A DNA stretch of 64,000 nucleotides, taken from positions 558,001-622,000 of the forward strand of contig CBDDEH010000004.1 of assembly GCA_965226865.1 (NCBI GenBank). The letters run 5' to 3'. The position numbers were made by a program, and so were the translations under genes. The DNA comes from CBDDEH01 sp965226865 (GTDB lineage Bacteria; Chloroflexota; Dehalococcoidia; Lucifugimonadales; JAGWBF01). Positions 7,896 through 16,759 of this stretch are shown here, piece after piece. Each line of letters begins with the position of its first letter. The first letter of the stretch is position 1. Below the pieces are notes generated by a model, which did no database searches, was not told the DNA's origin, and saw nothing but the letters and a program-made list of their open reading frames with translations.

Positions 7896-9891
7896 GATTT
7901 GTTCGTAAAAACCCCTCGCCAGCCTGGGGCAAGGTGGGGATAATGTAATAAAAGGTCGTGGGCGCTGCGCCTGGCCGAGGGAGGGGAGGATGTTCCGAAT
8001 ACGAGACCCGCAAGAGAGCCTCTGGCAGTCCCAGTTCCTGGTGACGCCGAAGAAGGCTAAGCGCCTGGAGAGAAGTTGGGCCGAGGTTTTCCGAAACGAG
8101 GCGCTCCCCCTGATTGACGAGGAGCGCTTTGCTCCCATGTACTGCGTGGACAACGGCCGTCCCAACCGGGCGGTGCAGACCGTCCTCGGGGTCCACCTCC
8201 TCAAAGAGATGTTCAACCTCACCGACGATGAAGCTCTGGAACAACTAGAGTTCAACCCTTCGGCAAGCTCAGGGCAGGCTCTGCTCTGGCACCACGCCCT
8301 GCGGCTGGACATCGAGGAGACCCACCTGCCCCAGAAGACCCTCCACAACTTCCGAGTTCGCCTGATGCAGCACGACGGTGGCCGGCTGGCTTTCCAGGAG
8401 ACCACGGACCGGATCATCCAGGCGCTGGGCATACGCACCGGAAAGCAACGGCTGGACTCCACCCACATCATGAGCAACATCGCCACACTCACCCGGCTGG
8501 GCCTGTTCTGTGAGACGATGCGGTTGTTCCTGCGGGCCTTGCGCTGGGAGCACCCAGAGCTTCGCCCTGGGGTTCCGGAGGGCCTCCTAGGGCGCTATTT
8601 GAAGGAAGAAGACGAGGCGACCCACTACGAGGACGCCCGCACGGGGGAGGGTCGGCGACGCCTTTCGGTCTGTGCCCGGGACCTCTACCGGCTGGTGGAC
8701 CGGTTCCATGGCACGACTGCTGCCCAGCTGGAGGAGTACCGGCTGCTGGAGCGGCTGCTGCGGGAGCAGTGCCATGTGGGCAAACACCAGGACGGGCGCC
8801 CCAGGGACGATGACGACGATGCTGGGGAATGCAAGGTGCCCGTGGCCTTGAAGGACCCGAAGCAGGTGTCCGCCGACTCGCTGCAATCGCCCCACGGCCC
8901 GGATGTGACCTACAGCGGCCACAAGGGGAAGGGGTACGAGGTGCAGGTGGCGGAGACCTGCCACGAGGAGAACGCCACCCAGCTCATCACCCACGTGGAG
9001 GTGACCCCCTCGAGTGGGAGCGACACCGACGTGAGCGTGCCGGTCGTTGACGGGCTCGCGGAGCGGAAGGTCCGACCGGACGAGCTCTTCGCCGACACGG
9101 CGTATGGGTCGGGCCGCAATGCCTTCGAAGCCTCGCGCCGGGGAACGGAACTGGTGAGCCCGGTGGCGGGGTCGGCGCCGGGGAACTCGCACGAAGGAGA
9201 GGGTGACGGACCACCGCCGCGGACTTTCAGATCGACGTCACAGGGGAGCAGGCCACGGCGTGCCCCGCCGGCCACCCGTCCATCGAGGAGTACGAGCTGA
9301 AGGATGCGCCGGAGCGGGTAGAGGTCCACTTTGCCGGGACAACATGCGAGCCCTGCCCCTTGCGATCCCGTTGCCCGGTGAAGCTGGACCGGCGTGCGGG
9401 GGCCTACGTCCTCAAGGCGGACCTGGTGAAGGTGAACATCGAGCGGCGCCGGAGGGCCGAGGCCACCGAGGAGTGGCGCAAGCGGTATGACATAAGGGCT
9501 GGTATCGAGGGAACGAACTCCGAGCTGAAGCGCGCCCACGGGCTTGGGCGCTTGCGGGTGCGAGGGGGCCGTCGGGTGCGGCTTGCCGTCTACCTGAAGG
9601 CGTTGGCGTGCAACTTCAAGCGGATGGTCCATGCACGCCTGGTGGAGATGGAGAACACGGCTCAGCGGGCGGTCGGGACGGTACCTGCGGTCGCGGCCGC
9701 ATGAGGGCGCCGCTCCACAACTTCCACCGGGTGCCCTGAGCCACGGAAGGGGTACCGCAACGGGATCACGCTTGTCCTGAGCGCAGCAGATAGGGCGGTG
9801 AGGCCAGCAGCCGGCATCCCGTGGCCTCCTCCGCTCCAGACCACCTTCGCACGCCAGGGCTCATCTCAAACAGACTTGTTACGAGGGAATC
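7896..9891 (+). mobile_element. IS1182-like insertion sequence, copy A (1996 bp, defective)
   Basis: Ends were fixed by comparison with the second copy at 27713-29717. The imperfect terminal inverted repeat is GATTTGTTCGTAAAAA at the left and GATTCCCTCGTAACAA on the opposite strand at the right. It is flanked by AACAT (7891-7895 and 9892-9896), a 5-bp target duplication. It differs from copy B by two substitutions, one extra G in the left non-coding end and a 10-bp deletion inside the transposase. It lies between the aminotransferase promoter region and the 3' end of nnr. Confidence 0.9.
7990..9704 (+). pseudogene. IS1182-like DDE transposase, frameshifted copy A
   Basis: An ATG preceded by GGGGAGG begins a transposase with an InsH-like N-terminal domain (DEERFAPMYCVDNGRPNRAV), a long charged linker and a DDE_Tnp_1-type C-terminus (CEPCPLRSRCPVK ... 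EGTNSELKRAHGLGRLRVRG). The frame breaks near 9218. Copy B reads CACCGCCGCTCACCGCCGCG, whereas copy A has lost 10 bp between the two 9-bp CACCGCCGC direct repeats, the signature of replication slippage. The C-terminal third then reads in another frame to 9704. A REP-like 23-mer (8256-8278) is fixed within the N-terminal domain, adding residues SASSGQA. Confidence 0.9.
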
Positions 9892-9909
9892 AACATGCAT
9901 CCCCGGTTG

Positions 9910-11472
9910 TCAGACTTGTCTGATGGTTTTTATTACGCGAGGTAACGCGGGGATAAGGTCGCCCGCCAAGGTGCCAGTATCCCCCATCTTGTCGCGGACC
10001 AGCTCTCCAGCGGCCCCATGCAGATAGACCGCGCATCCGGCGGCGTCCTCAGGCGAAAGCCCCTGGGCCAGCAGACCGCCTGTGATCCCGGCCAGCACGT
10101 CCCCGGTCCCGCCGGATGCCAGGGCTGGGTTGGCGAAGGGGCTCACCCGGCAGGCTCCATCGGGGCTGGACACAACCGTGTGGGCCCCCTTCAATACCAC
10201 CACGTGTCCCCATTTGGCCGACCATTCCGTGGCGGTCTCCCAACGGGCCGCTTCGATGGATGAGGTGGGTACTCCGGTCAGTGTGGACATCTCGCCCGGA
10301 TGGGGCGTGACCACGACCGGAGACTTCAGCCTCCGCCACCAGTCCTTGATGGCCGACATGTTGTTCAAACCATTGGCGTCGATAAGGACAGGTATCTCTG
10401 GCTGTGGCCCCGCCATCAGCAGCTTGCGCATAAACTCGATAAGGCCCTCGGAATTTCCGAGTCCGCACCCGACGACCATCGAGTCGTAGTGCCGGATGCC
10501 CTTCTTGATAATCCCCGCTGCATCAGGATGGATAGTAACGTTCCCGTCCTTCCGATCCTCGGGCCGGTCATCCGGCAGAGGCATGTGGATGATCTCGGTG
10601 AGCTTGGTAGCCAGGAAGGGATAGATGCTCTCGGGGGAGGCAAGGGTGACGAGACCCGGCCCTACCCTTGCTGCGGCCTGGGCGGTCAGCGATGCCGCCC
10701 CTACGTAGTTACGGGAGCCGGCAACGACCAGGGCATGCCCAAATGTGCCCTTGTGGGCCGAAGGAGGCCGTTGGGGAAGCTTGCCCCTTACCCAATCGCT
10801 GGTCAGCATCTCCAGTCGGATATTCTCGCCAACGTGTCTGGGAATGCCTATATCGACGACCTCCAGCCTGCCCAGCTTGGCCGCGCCCGGGAAGCGAAAG
10901 TGTCCGGTCTTTGGATAGCCCAGGGCTACAGTGACGTCGGCATCGAGGCAGGCGGGATCTGTCTCGCCGGTGTCCGCGTTGAGCCCGGTGGGCAGGTCCA
11001 GGGCCAGTATCTTCGTATTGCTGCGCTCACGGCTGGCCCTGAGCTGTTTCATGGCCTCTTTGATGATCCCTTCCAGGGGCCTGGCCTTTCCCGTCCCCAG
11101 CACCGCGTCTATGACCAGGTCGGATCGGGCCAGCAAGGCATCCACCGAGTCGTCTTTCGCTGAGAGAACCTGGACACCGTACTCAAGCGCCAGCTTGAGC
11201 TTGGGGTCTTCGTCCCGCCGTGGGATCAGCACATATGCCGTCACCTCGGCGCTCCAGCGTTGAAGATGGCGGGCCGCCACCAGGCCATCACCTCCGTTGT
11301 TTCCGGGCCCGACCAGCACCAGGATGCGACGCCCCGCCGCCAAGCCCATCTCCCTGCTCGCCACCTTGGCCACAGCCAGTCCGGCGTTCTCCATCAGGGT
11401 GTCTGTGCTCACACCCTCCGAGGCGCTGGACTCTTCCAGACGCTGCATCTGCTCAACGGTAACGATCTTCAT
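9910..11472 (-). CDS. nnr: Bifunctional NAD(P)H-hydrate epimerase / ADP-dependent dehydratase
   Basis: Repairs hydrated NAD(P)H. The N-terminal YjeF_N epimerase domain (about residues 1-215) shows MENAGLAVAKVA, VGPGNNGGDGLVAARHL and DAVLGTGKARPLEG. The C-terminal ribokinase-like dehydratase domain (about 230-515) shows HKGTFGHALVVAGS, VVVTPHPGEMSTLTG and NPALASGGTGDVLAGITGGL with the catalytic Asp. The 520-residue length matches the Nnr fusion. Its ATG overlaps the end of acpS by 4 bases (ATGA-type coupling), so both are co-transcribed. IS copy A sits 18 bp past the stop. Confidence 0.95.
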   Translation of the reverse strand: MKIVTVEQMQRLEESSASEGVSTDTLMENAGLAVAKVASREMGLAAGRRILVLVGPGNNGGDGLVAARHLQRWSAEVTAYVLIPRRDEDPKLKLALEYGVQVLSAKDDSVDALLARSDLVIDAVLGTGKARPLEGIIKEAMKQLRASRERSNTKILALDLPTGLNADTGETDPACLDADVTVALGYPKTGHFRFPGAAKLGRLEVVDIGIPRHVGENIRLEMLTSDWVRGKLPQRPPSAHKGTFGHALVVAGSRNYVGAASLTAQAAARVGPGLVTLASPESIYPFLATKLTEIIHMPLPDDRPEDRKDGNVTIHPDAAGIIKKGIRHYDSMVVGCGLGNSEGLIEFMRKLLMAGPQPEIPVLIDANGLNNMSAIKDWWRRLKSPVVVTPHPGEMSTLTGVPTSSIEAARWETATEWSAKWGHVVVLKGAHTVVSSPDGACRVSPFANPALASGGTGDVLAGITGGLLAQGLSPEDAAGCAVYLHGAAGELVRDKMGDTGTLAGDLIPALPRVIKTIRQV

Positions 11473-11855
11473 GGTCTCGATTCGGCCTTATCCTCCGAAC
11501 TTGCGACAACCATAGCCACCGCGTAGTCCCTGGAGTGGGAGATACTCAAGGAGATCTCGGTCACGCCCAGCTTCTCAGAGCGGGTGAGGGCCCGCCCGCT
11601 CAGGTGTATCGAAGGAGCGCCCCCGCGCTGTCGCACCACCTCGATGTCCTTCCAGCCGACGCCTCGTACGCCGGTGCCGAGAGCCTTCATCACCGCCTCT
11701 TTGGCGGCGAACCTCCCTGCCAGGTTCGGTGCCCTCCCACGGCAGTAGGATATCTCGTCGTCGGTATAGACCCGCCGCAGGAAACGCTCACCCCAGCGGT
11801 CGACTACCCTCTTGACCCTACCTATTTCTATTATGTCAACGCCTGTAGTCAGCAT
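11469..11855 (-). CDS. acpS: Holo-[acyl-carrier-protein] synthase
   Basis: Transfers 4'-phosphopantetheine from CoA to acyl carrier protein. The N-terminal TTGVDIIEIGRVKRVV supplies the Mg-binding Asp, and LAGRFAAKEAVMKALGTG supplies the second metal-binding Glu and CoA contacts. The 128-residue length is normal, and the C-terminal SLSISHSRDYAVAMVV strand is intact. It is the first gene of the acpS-nnr operon, a pairing seen in many bacteria, and is divergent from folD across about 107 bp. Confidence 0.93.
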   Translation of the reverse strand: MLTTGVDIIEIGRVKRVVDRWGERFLRRVYTDDEISYCRGRAPNLAGRFAAKEAVMKALGTGVRGVGWKDIEVVRQRGGAPSIHLSGRALTRSEKLGVTEISLSISHSRDYAVAMVVASSEDKAESRP

Positions 11856-11962
11856 ATAGACTAGCTTAAGTATTATAGGCGATGTGTCTAACTGAATAAT
11901 CTGCTATGGTGTCTCCGCCCTGTGATATCATGGCCTGGGTCAAAACTTGGTCGGAGCAATCA

Positions 11963-12850
11963 ATGGCTAAGATACTGGACGGCAAGGCCACGGCCGAACA
12001 GATTCGTCGGGAGGTGGCCGCTACTGTCGCCGATATCAAGGCACAGCATGGGGTTACTCCCGGTCTGGCGGCTGTGCTGGTGGGAGACGATCCGGCCTCT
12101 GCCATCTACGTGCGGAACAAAGGACGGGCCTGTGAGGAGGTCGGCATCCACAGCCAGACCTTCCACCTTCCCGCCGACACTTCCCAGCAGGAGCTATTGC
12201 AACTGATAGACAGGCTGAACGGCGACCCCGCCTTCAGCGGCATCCTGGTGCAGCTTCCCCTCCCCAAGCACCTGAACGAGTCCGCGGTTCTGCTGGCTGT
12301 GAGTCCGGACAAAGACGTCGACTGCCTGCATCCAACCAACCTGGGCAAGCTTGCTCAGGGGGAGGCCGACTTCCTTCCCGCTACGCCTGGAGGTGTGCAG
12401 CAACTGCTGCTACGCAACGGCTTCGACCCAGGCGGCAAGCACGTGGTCATCTGCGGGCGAAGCAACATCGTCGGCAAGCCCCTGGCCATCCTGCTCATGC
12501 AGAAAAAACCAGGCGCCAATGCCACGGTGACCGTCTGCCACACCGGCACTAAAAACATGCCTGAGTTGGCGCGCAAGGCCGACATCCTGGTGGCCGCCAT
12601 GGGTCGCTCGAAGGCCATCACCGCCGATATGGTCAAGGAAGGCGCCGTGGTCGTGGACGTGGGTATCAACCGCGTGGACGACCCGTCCCGAAAGTCCGGC
12701 TACCGCCTCGAGGGCGACGTGGACTTTGGGCCCGTGTCTGAGAAAGCGGCGGCCATCACGCCAGTCCCGGGGGGAGTGGGCCCCATGACCATCGCCATGC
12801 TTTTGGTGAACACCGTCGCCGCTGCCCGCCTGGCCATCGCTGATAAGTAA
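11963..12850 (+). CDS. folD: Methylenetetrahydrofolate dehydrogenase / cyclohydrolase
   Basis: Interconverts 5,10-methylene-, methenyl- and 10-formyl-tetrahydrofolate for one-carbon metabolism. The start is set at ATG 11963 (MAKILDGKATAEQIRREVA), the family beginning; an upstream in-frame extension from 11906 is unlikely. Visible are the active-site segment YVRNKGRACEEVGI with the catalytic Lys (about 55), ILVQLPLPKHLN, the NADP site VVICGRSNIVGKPLA and TPVPGGVGPMTIAMLL. Length is 295 residues. queA follows after 18 bases, so they probably form one transcript. Confidence 0.95.
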   Translation: MAKILDGKATAEQIRREVAATVADIKAQHGVTPGLAAVLVGDDPASAIYVRNKGRACEEVGIHSQTFHLPADTSQQELLQLIDRLNGDPAFSGILVQLPLPKHLNESAVLLAVSPDKDVDCLHPTNLGKLAQGEADFLPATPGGVQQLLLRNGFDPGGKHVVICGRSNIVGKPLAILLMQKKPGANATVTVCHTGTKNMPELARKADILVAAMGRSKAITADMVKEGAVVVDVGINRVDDPSRKSGYRLEGDVDFGPVSEKAAAITPVPGGVGPMTIAMLLVNTVAAARLAIADK

Positions 12851-12868
12851 TCTCAATAGCCATCCCGC

Positions 12869-13906
12869 ATGCGAACCTCCGACTTCGACTACCACCTGCC
12901 GCCCCATATGATCGCCCAGACCCCCCTGGAGCCCCGGGATTCGTCATGTCTACTGGTGCTCCATCGTGACACAGGTAGCCTTGAACACAGGCGCTTCCCT
13001 AACCTGGTCGAGTATCTGAGGGATGGCGACGTGCTGGTCTTCAACGACAGCCGTGTCGTCCCGGCCAGGCTTCACGCCAGGCGAGAAGGCACGGGCGGCC
13101 GTGTGGAGTTCTTGCTCTTGCAGAAGCTGGAGCTGGGCCTGTGGACTGCCGTTGGCAAGCCATCTCGAAGCCTCAAACCGGGTAACAGGTTTCTGGTGGA
13201 TGGCGGCACGACCAACAAGCTCGAGATCGAGGTCATGAGTGTGGGAGAAAACGGCACGCGTACCGTGCGGCTCTCGACGGATACGCTGCTGGACAGGTTG
13301 GGCGAGATGCCGTTGCCGCCCTACATCCACGAGCCATTGTCTGATCCGGAGAGGTACCAGACGGTCTATGCCCGCGTACCAGGCAGCGCGGCGGCGCCCA
13401 CGGCCGGGCTACACTTCACTCCGGGGCTGCTGGAAAGTCTGAAGGCGCGTGGAGTGGAGCAGGCCTATGTCACCCTCCATGTAGGACTGGACACCTTCCG
13501 ACCGGTCGATGAAGACGACCCCGGGGACCACAGGGTCCACGGTGAGTACTACACGGTCGGTGGGGAAGCCGCTTCCGTTCTAAACGCGGCGCGTAGCGAC
13601 GGGCGGCGGATCATCGCCGTCGGCACCACGTCGGTTAGGGTGCTGGAGCAGGCAGCCTTGCGATCTCATCAGCAGGGCCGCATTGGACTGAGGCCGGAGT
13701 CCGGCTGGGCGGACCTGTTTATTCTACCCGGCCACAGGTTCCGAGTCGTTGACGCCATGATAACCAACTTCCACCTGCCGCGTTCCACACTGCTTATGCT
13801 GGTCAGCGCCTTCGCCGGCCGCGAGCTGGTGCTGAGAGCGTATCACGAGGCCATCGCCAGCAGCTACCGCTTCTACTCCTTCGGTGACGCGATGCTAATG
13901 GTCTAA
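12869..13906 (+). CDS. queA: tRNA preQ1(34) S-adenosylmethionine ribosyltransferase-isomerase
   Basis: Adds the ribosyl moiety of SAM to preQ1 in tRNA to form epoxyqueuosine. The family N-terminus FDYHLPPHMIAQTPLEPRD is followed by GDVLVFNDSRVVPARLHA, then the insertion domain and conserved blocks VPGSAAAPTAGLHFT, VTLHVGLDTFRPV, AVGTTSVRVLE and ITNFHLPRSTLLMLVSAFAG. Length is 345 residues. The tRNA-guanine transglycosylase (tgt), the preceding step in queuosine synthesis, is also in the window at 56.5 kb but not linked. Confidence 0.95.
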   Translation: MRTSDFDYHLPPHMIAQTPLEPRDSSCLLVLHRDTGSLEHRRFPNLVEYLRDGDVLVFNDSRVVPARLHARREGTGGRVEFLLLQKLELGLWTAVGKPSRSLKPGNRFLVDGGTTNKLEIEVMSVGENGTRTVRLSTDTLLDRLGEMPLPPYIHEPLSDPERYQTVYARVPGSAAAPTAGLHFTPGLLESLKARGVEQAYVTLHVGLDTFRPVDEDDPGDHRVHGEYYTVGGEAASVLNAARSDGRRIIAVGTTSVRVLEQAALRSHQQGRIGLRPESGWADLFILPGHRFRVVDAMITNFHLPRSTLLMLVSAFAGRELVLRAYHEAIASSYRFYSFGDAMLMV

Positions 13907-14045
13907 GGGTCCGTTCCGACAGGCCTCGGTTGGGATTCAAAAAGCAAGGATATCGGTGTACAGTTAGGAGATTCGAAAATCCGATTGCCTGCCCACCTAC
14001 AAGCTGTTACCCTAACTAACGAAGCCTGTTGCGTGAGAGTGGCCC

Positions 14046-14707
14046 TTGGCCGAAAAGGAACTGCCCACAGAAACCCCTGGCTCCGTATTGTTCCCTCAAT
14101 TCAGGTCCGACCTATACGAAATGACTTCCAGTGAGATCCAAGGACTGTCTCCAGAGCAGATGGACTTCACGTCCGACCAGTGGGAGTGGAGCAAGTGGAG
14201 CATCGACCGGAACCTGCGTCATATTGCCAGGGAAATTTTCTCTGGTTTCTTCAGATATGGGGCGACCAGCTCCTCCCCTACGGGTACGACACCGGAGACG
14301 CAGGCCTTGCCACATCCCCCTATAGCTGGCGGCGTCTGGAAGGGGATGAATACTGGGCCACCGAGGACATAATGGACTCGCTTCGAATGGGCCTACAGCT
14401 TGCCCAGTTCCTCTTGGGGCGCGAGACAGTAGGCTCATTACGCAACAAGCAGGTTACTATGGACAATAACGACTGGTGGCGGTTAGCCTTCAAGGCCCAT
14501 CCAGGCGATATAATCCCCCTAGCCGAGGACTCATCCAAGGTCGTCATTACCCTGGAGGCCACATTCCGCCTCCGATACTTCGAACACATCACCCACCTCT
14601 ACAACATCCAGCGCCTCAAGCGGGCCCAGGGCCTTGAGACTGTATCCCAGGTCCCCATGGAGGGCTACCACGCCCTCCCCGAATGGGACACCAGCGAACC
14701 CTCCTAG
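14046..14707 (+). pseudogene. DinB-superfamily-like protein, frameshifted
   Basis: Two overlapping frames together encode one protein. The first (TTG 14046) gives a helical N-terminus ending WSIDRNLRHIAREIF. From about 14238 the adjacent frame continues LWFLQIWGDQLLPYGYDTGD and runs to 14707 with ESYHALPEWD-like C-terminal residues. One base is missing from the TTTT run at 14236-14239. The helices with conserved His and Trp resemble the DinB/YfiT four-helix metal-binding fold, but assignment is weak. The rejoined length is about 220 residues. The gene is either broken or carries a sequencing error. Confidence 0.55.
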
Positions 14708-15042
14708 AGCTTTTTCTGACCCTCCTATCAATGCAGCCCAAGGGTCTTCGTTGAACTCGGCATTCCCGCTGTATTGTGTGAGGCGCCAAATAGTGGCCAG
14801 ATTTTGAGATGGTACCAATTAAATACGTTGCTCACGAACCTAACAAGCCTAAGTACAAGGTTGACATCATTCTTTCTCTGGAAAGCGAGAGGCGGAAATT
14901 CATTGGTGTACAAATGAGACCCCATGAGATTCAAATGTGGTTGTACTATCCAAAGGGTGAGGGGACTTGACCTTACCCCCGAAAACAGTAACAGTGGCAA
15001 AGAGAGTCCTCCGGGTAAAATAGGACATAGTAAGGAGGGCTC

Positions 15043-15309
15043 ATGGCACGGAAGAGGTACACAGAGGAGCAGATCATAGGGGTCCTGAACGAGGCAGAGG
15101 CAGGGGCCAAGACAGGGGAGCTGTGCCGCAGTCACGGCATGAGCGAAGGCACCTTCTACAAGTGGAAAGCCAAGTACGCCGGGCTGACGTTGAACGAGTT
15201 GAAGAGGCTAAGGTCCGTTGAGGAAGAGAACCGGCGCCTGAAGCAGATTGTGGCCCAGCAGGCGTTGGACAACTGGTCTCTGAAGGAGTTGCTGGCAAAA
15301 AACTTCTGA
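15043..15309 (+). CDS. IS407-type transposase OrfA
   Basis: Eighty-eight-residue helix-turn-helix protein that binds the IS ends. MARKRYTEEQIIGVLNEAEA, then ELCRSHGMSEGTFYKWKAKY (HTH) and a leucine-zipper-like EEENRRLKQIVAQQALDN match the IS407/IS51 OrfA family. Preceded by TAAGGAGGGCTC, a strong ribosome-binding site about 6 bases before the ATG. The frame ends just after the slippery A_AAA_AAC heptamer, where a fraction of ribosomes should enter the orfB frame. Confidence 0.93.
   Translation: MARKRYTEEQIIGVLNEAEAGAKTGELCRSHGMSEGTFYKWKAKYAGLTLNELKRLRSVEEENRRLKQIVAQQALDNWSLKELLAKNF
15297..15303 (+). promoter_or_regulatory. Programmed -1 ribosomal frameshift site A_AAA_AAC
   Basis: The codons GCA AAA AAC near the end of orfA place the heptamer A AAA AAC in the zero frame. 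Slipping by -1 continues as CTT CTG AAG CCC AAG GTG, exactly the frame of orfB, and avoids the TGA at 15307-15309. This is the classic IS3-family signal for making the OrfAB transposase. Confidence 0.85.
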
Positions 15310-15317
15310 AGCCCAAG

Positions 15318-16133
15318 GTGAGGAAGATGGCAGCGGCATATGCCATAGAGAGTCTTGGGCTGAGTGAGAGGAGGGCCTGTCTGCTTACTGGTATCCCACC
15401 CTCGGTCTATCGGTACAAGTCGAAGCAGGGTGATGATGCTGTCCTGCGTCGCAGAATGCGTGAGCTGGCATGGGAGAGGAAGCGCTTTGGCAGTCCCAGG
15501 TTGCACATCATGCTGAAGAGAGAAGGCCTGGTGATCAATCACAAGCGTACAGAGCGCATCTACAGTGAAGAGGGGCTTGCGCTCAGGAAGAAGAGGAGGC
15601 GCAAAGGGGCGGCAGGGGTCCGGGAGACCATTCCATCTCCTGTACGTCCTAATCAGAGGTGGTCCATGGACTTTGTCTCTGATAGCACTGTGACCGGTCG
15701 GCGCTTCCGGGCATTGGCCATAGTGGACGACTATTCACGGGAGTGCCCAGCCATCGAGGTAGATACCTCTCTGGGAGGCGCCAGAGTGGTGGGAGTCCTG
15801 GAGAGACTGGAAGAGACACGGGAACTACCTGAGGTGATCACTGTGGACAACGGCCCGGAGTTCGCAGGCAAGGCCATGGATGAGTGGGCCTATCGGAGGG
15901 GTATCAAGTTAAGCTTTATACGTCCTGGCAAGCCGGTAGAGAACGCCTTTGCTGAGAGCTTCAACGGCCGACTACGCGACGAATGCTTGAACATCAACTG
16001 GTTCATGAGTGTAAGGCATGCCAGGGAGATCATAGAGAGCTGGCGGCAGGACTACAACGAGGTCAGGCCCCACAGTTCCCTGAAGGGTAAAACGCCCAAA
16101 GAGTTTGCTGGCTCTATGGCTGGACTCTACTAG
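15318..16133 (+). CDS. IS407-type transposase OrfB (DDE integrase domain)
   Basis: Catalytic part of the IS3-family transposase. An HTH_21-like N-terminal region (YGSPRLHIMLKREG-type block, here RFGSPRLHIMLKREGL) precedes the rve integrase core. The triad is visible as the first Asp in RWSMDFVSD, the second in VITVDNGPEFAGKA and the Glu in NAFAESFNGRLRDECLN. The GTG at 15318 is nominal; the functional protein is probably the OrfAB fusion made by frameshifting. 271 residues, apparently intact. Confidence 0.93.
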   Translation: MRKMAAAYAIESLGLSERRACLLTGIPPSVYRYKSKQGDDAVLRRRMRELAWERKRFGSPRLHIMLKREGLVINHKRTERIYSEEGLALRKKRRRKGAAGVRETIPSPVRPNQRWSMDFVSDSTVTGRRFRALAIVDDYSRECPAIEVDTSLGGARVVGVLERLEETRELPEVITVDNGPEFAGKAMDEWAYRRGIKLSFIRPGKPVENAFAESFNGRLRDECLNINWFMSVRHAREIIESWRQDYNEVRPHSSLKGKTPKEFAGSMAGLY

Positions 16134-16303
16134 CCAATGATACTAACTTCGGGGTAAGGTCAGACTGGTTATCACTTGTCACGCCACCAAAGTGGCAAAA
16201 GGCATGTGAAGCTAACCGTAACCGGTATTGCTTGACACTCCCAATGGGTTATGTCACCATGTTCTGTATCTAGTCCTATATCTCGATTAGGAGTGAAGCC
16301 GAG

Positions 16304-16753
16304 TTGGCTAACAAGCCCTCTGGAGCAGCTCCGACCGCTCCGGCCCCAAAAAGCAGACCGCCCGAAAAGGGGCTGTTCGAAAAGCTTCTCCCGTCCGTTT
16401 ACGCTTTATGGAGGGTGATCAAAAAGCCTGGCTCCGAGCCTGCCAAACCGGCCGGAACCGCCCAATTCCCTGGTCAGCCTCCGGAACCACCTATGCAGCA
16501 ATCCGCCGAGCCCGTTGCTGAGACTCCGGTAGCGCCTGAAACTGCTGAACCGGTTCAGCCGGCCGCGCCACAGCTACAGCCCATGGGCCAATCGGAACCG
16601 GCACAGCCTCAGCAACCTCCCCAACGGCCCGTATTGAGAACTCCACCGGTTGAAGACCAACCGCGATCTGCAAAGCCGGAGGTTCGCCCTGCCTCTGAAC
16701 CGGAGTCGTTGCTTGCGGAACCAGAATTTGACACTGCGGTCGACGAGCCTTAG
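16304..16753 (+). CDS. Pro/Ala/Gln-rich low-complexity protein, function unknown
   Basis: From a TTG at 16304 a 149-residue protein begins MANKPSGAAPTAPAP, has one short ordered stretch (KGLFEKLLPSVYALWRVIKK, about residues 24-43), then is dominated by Pro, Ala, Gln and Glu to the end. The basic amphipathic stretch could contact a membrane or partner, and the rest is predicted disordered. Codon use looks coding. The gene lies just upstream of an IS1380-type transposase and, before that insertion, was probably adjacent to the coiled-coil gene at 18417. Confidence 0.5.
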   Translation: MANKPSGAAPTAPAPKSRPPEKGLFEKLLPSVYALWRVIKKPGSEPAKPAGTAQFPGQPPEPPMQQSAEPVAETPVAPETAEPVQPAAPQLQPMGQSEPAQPQQPPQRPVLRTPPVEDQPRSAKPEVRPASEPESLLAEPEFDTAVDEP

Positions 16754-16759
16754 CCCGAA

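Larger units (their letters stand above)
14968..16162 (+). mobile_element. IS3-family element of the IS407 type (1195 bp)
   Basis: Terminal inverted repeats begin TGACCTTACCCCCGAA on the left and TGACCTTACCCCGAAG on the opposite strand on the right. A 4-bp direct repeat GACT flanks it (14964-14967 and 16163-16166), as expected for the IS407 subgroup. It carries the usual orfA and orfB with a programmed-frameshift signal and looks structurally complete. Confidence 0.92.
14809..16235 (+). pseudogene. Small hypothetical gene interrupted by the IS407-like element
   Basis: An ATG at 14809 opens a frame (MVPIKYVAHEPNKPKYKV) that reaches the IS at 14967. Removing the element and one copy of the GACT duplication joins it in frame to 16167-16235, giving a 75-residue protein whose end reads GYHLSRHQSGKRHVKLTV. 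The frame stays open across the junction, which supports a real gene disrupted by transposition. The HLSxHxSGxxHVK string occurs in uncharacterised small proteins; function unknown. Confidence 0.5.

Noticed and set aside
8256..8278. SASSGQA as a functional transposase motif
   Set aside because: It is encoded by a REP-like palindrome also found in intergenic DNA, so it is better seen as an inserted element.
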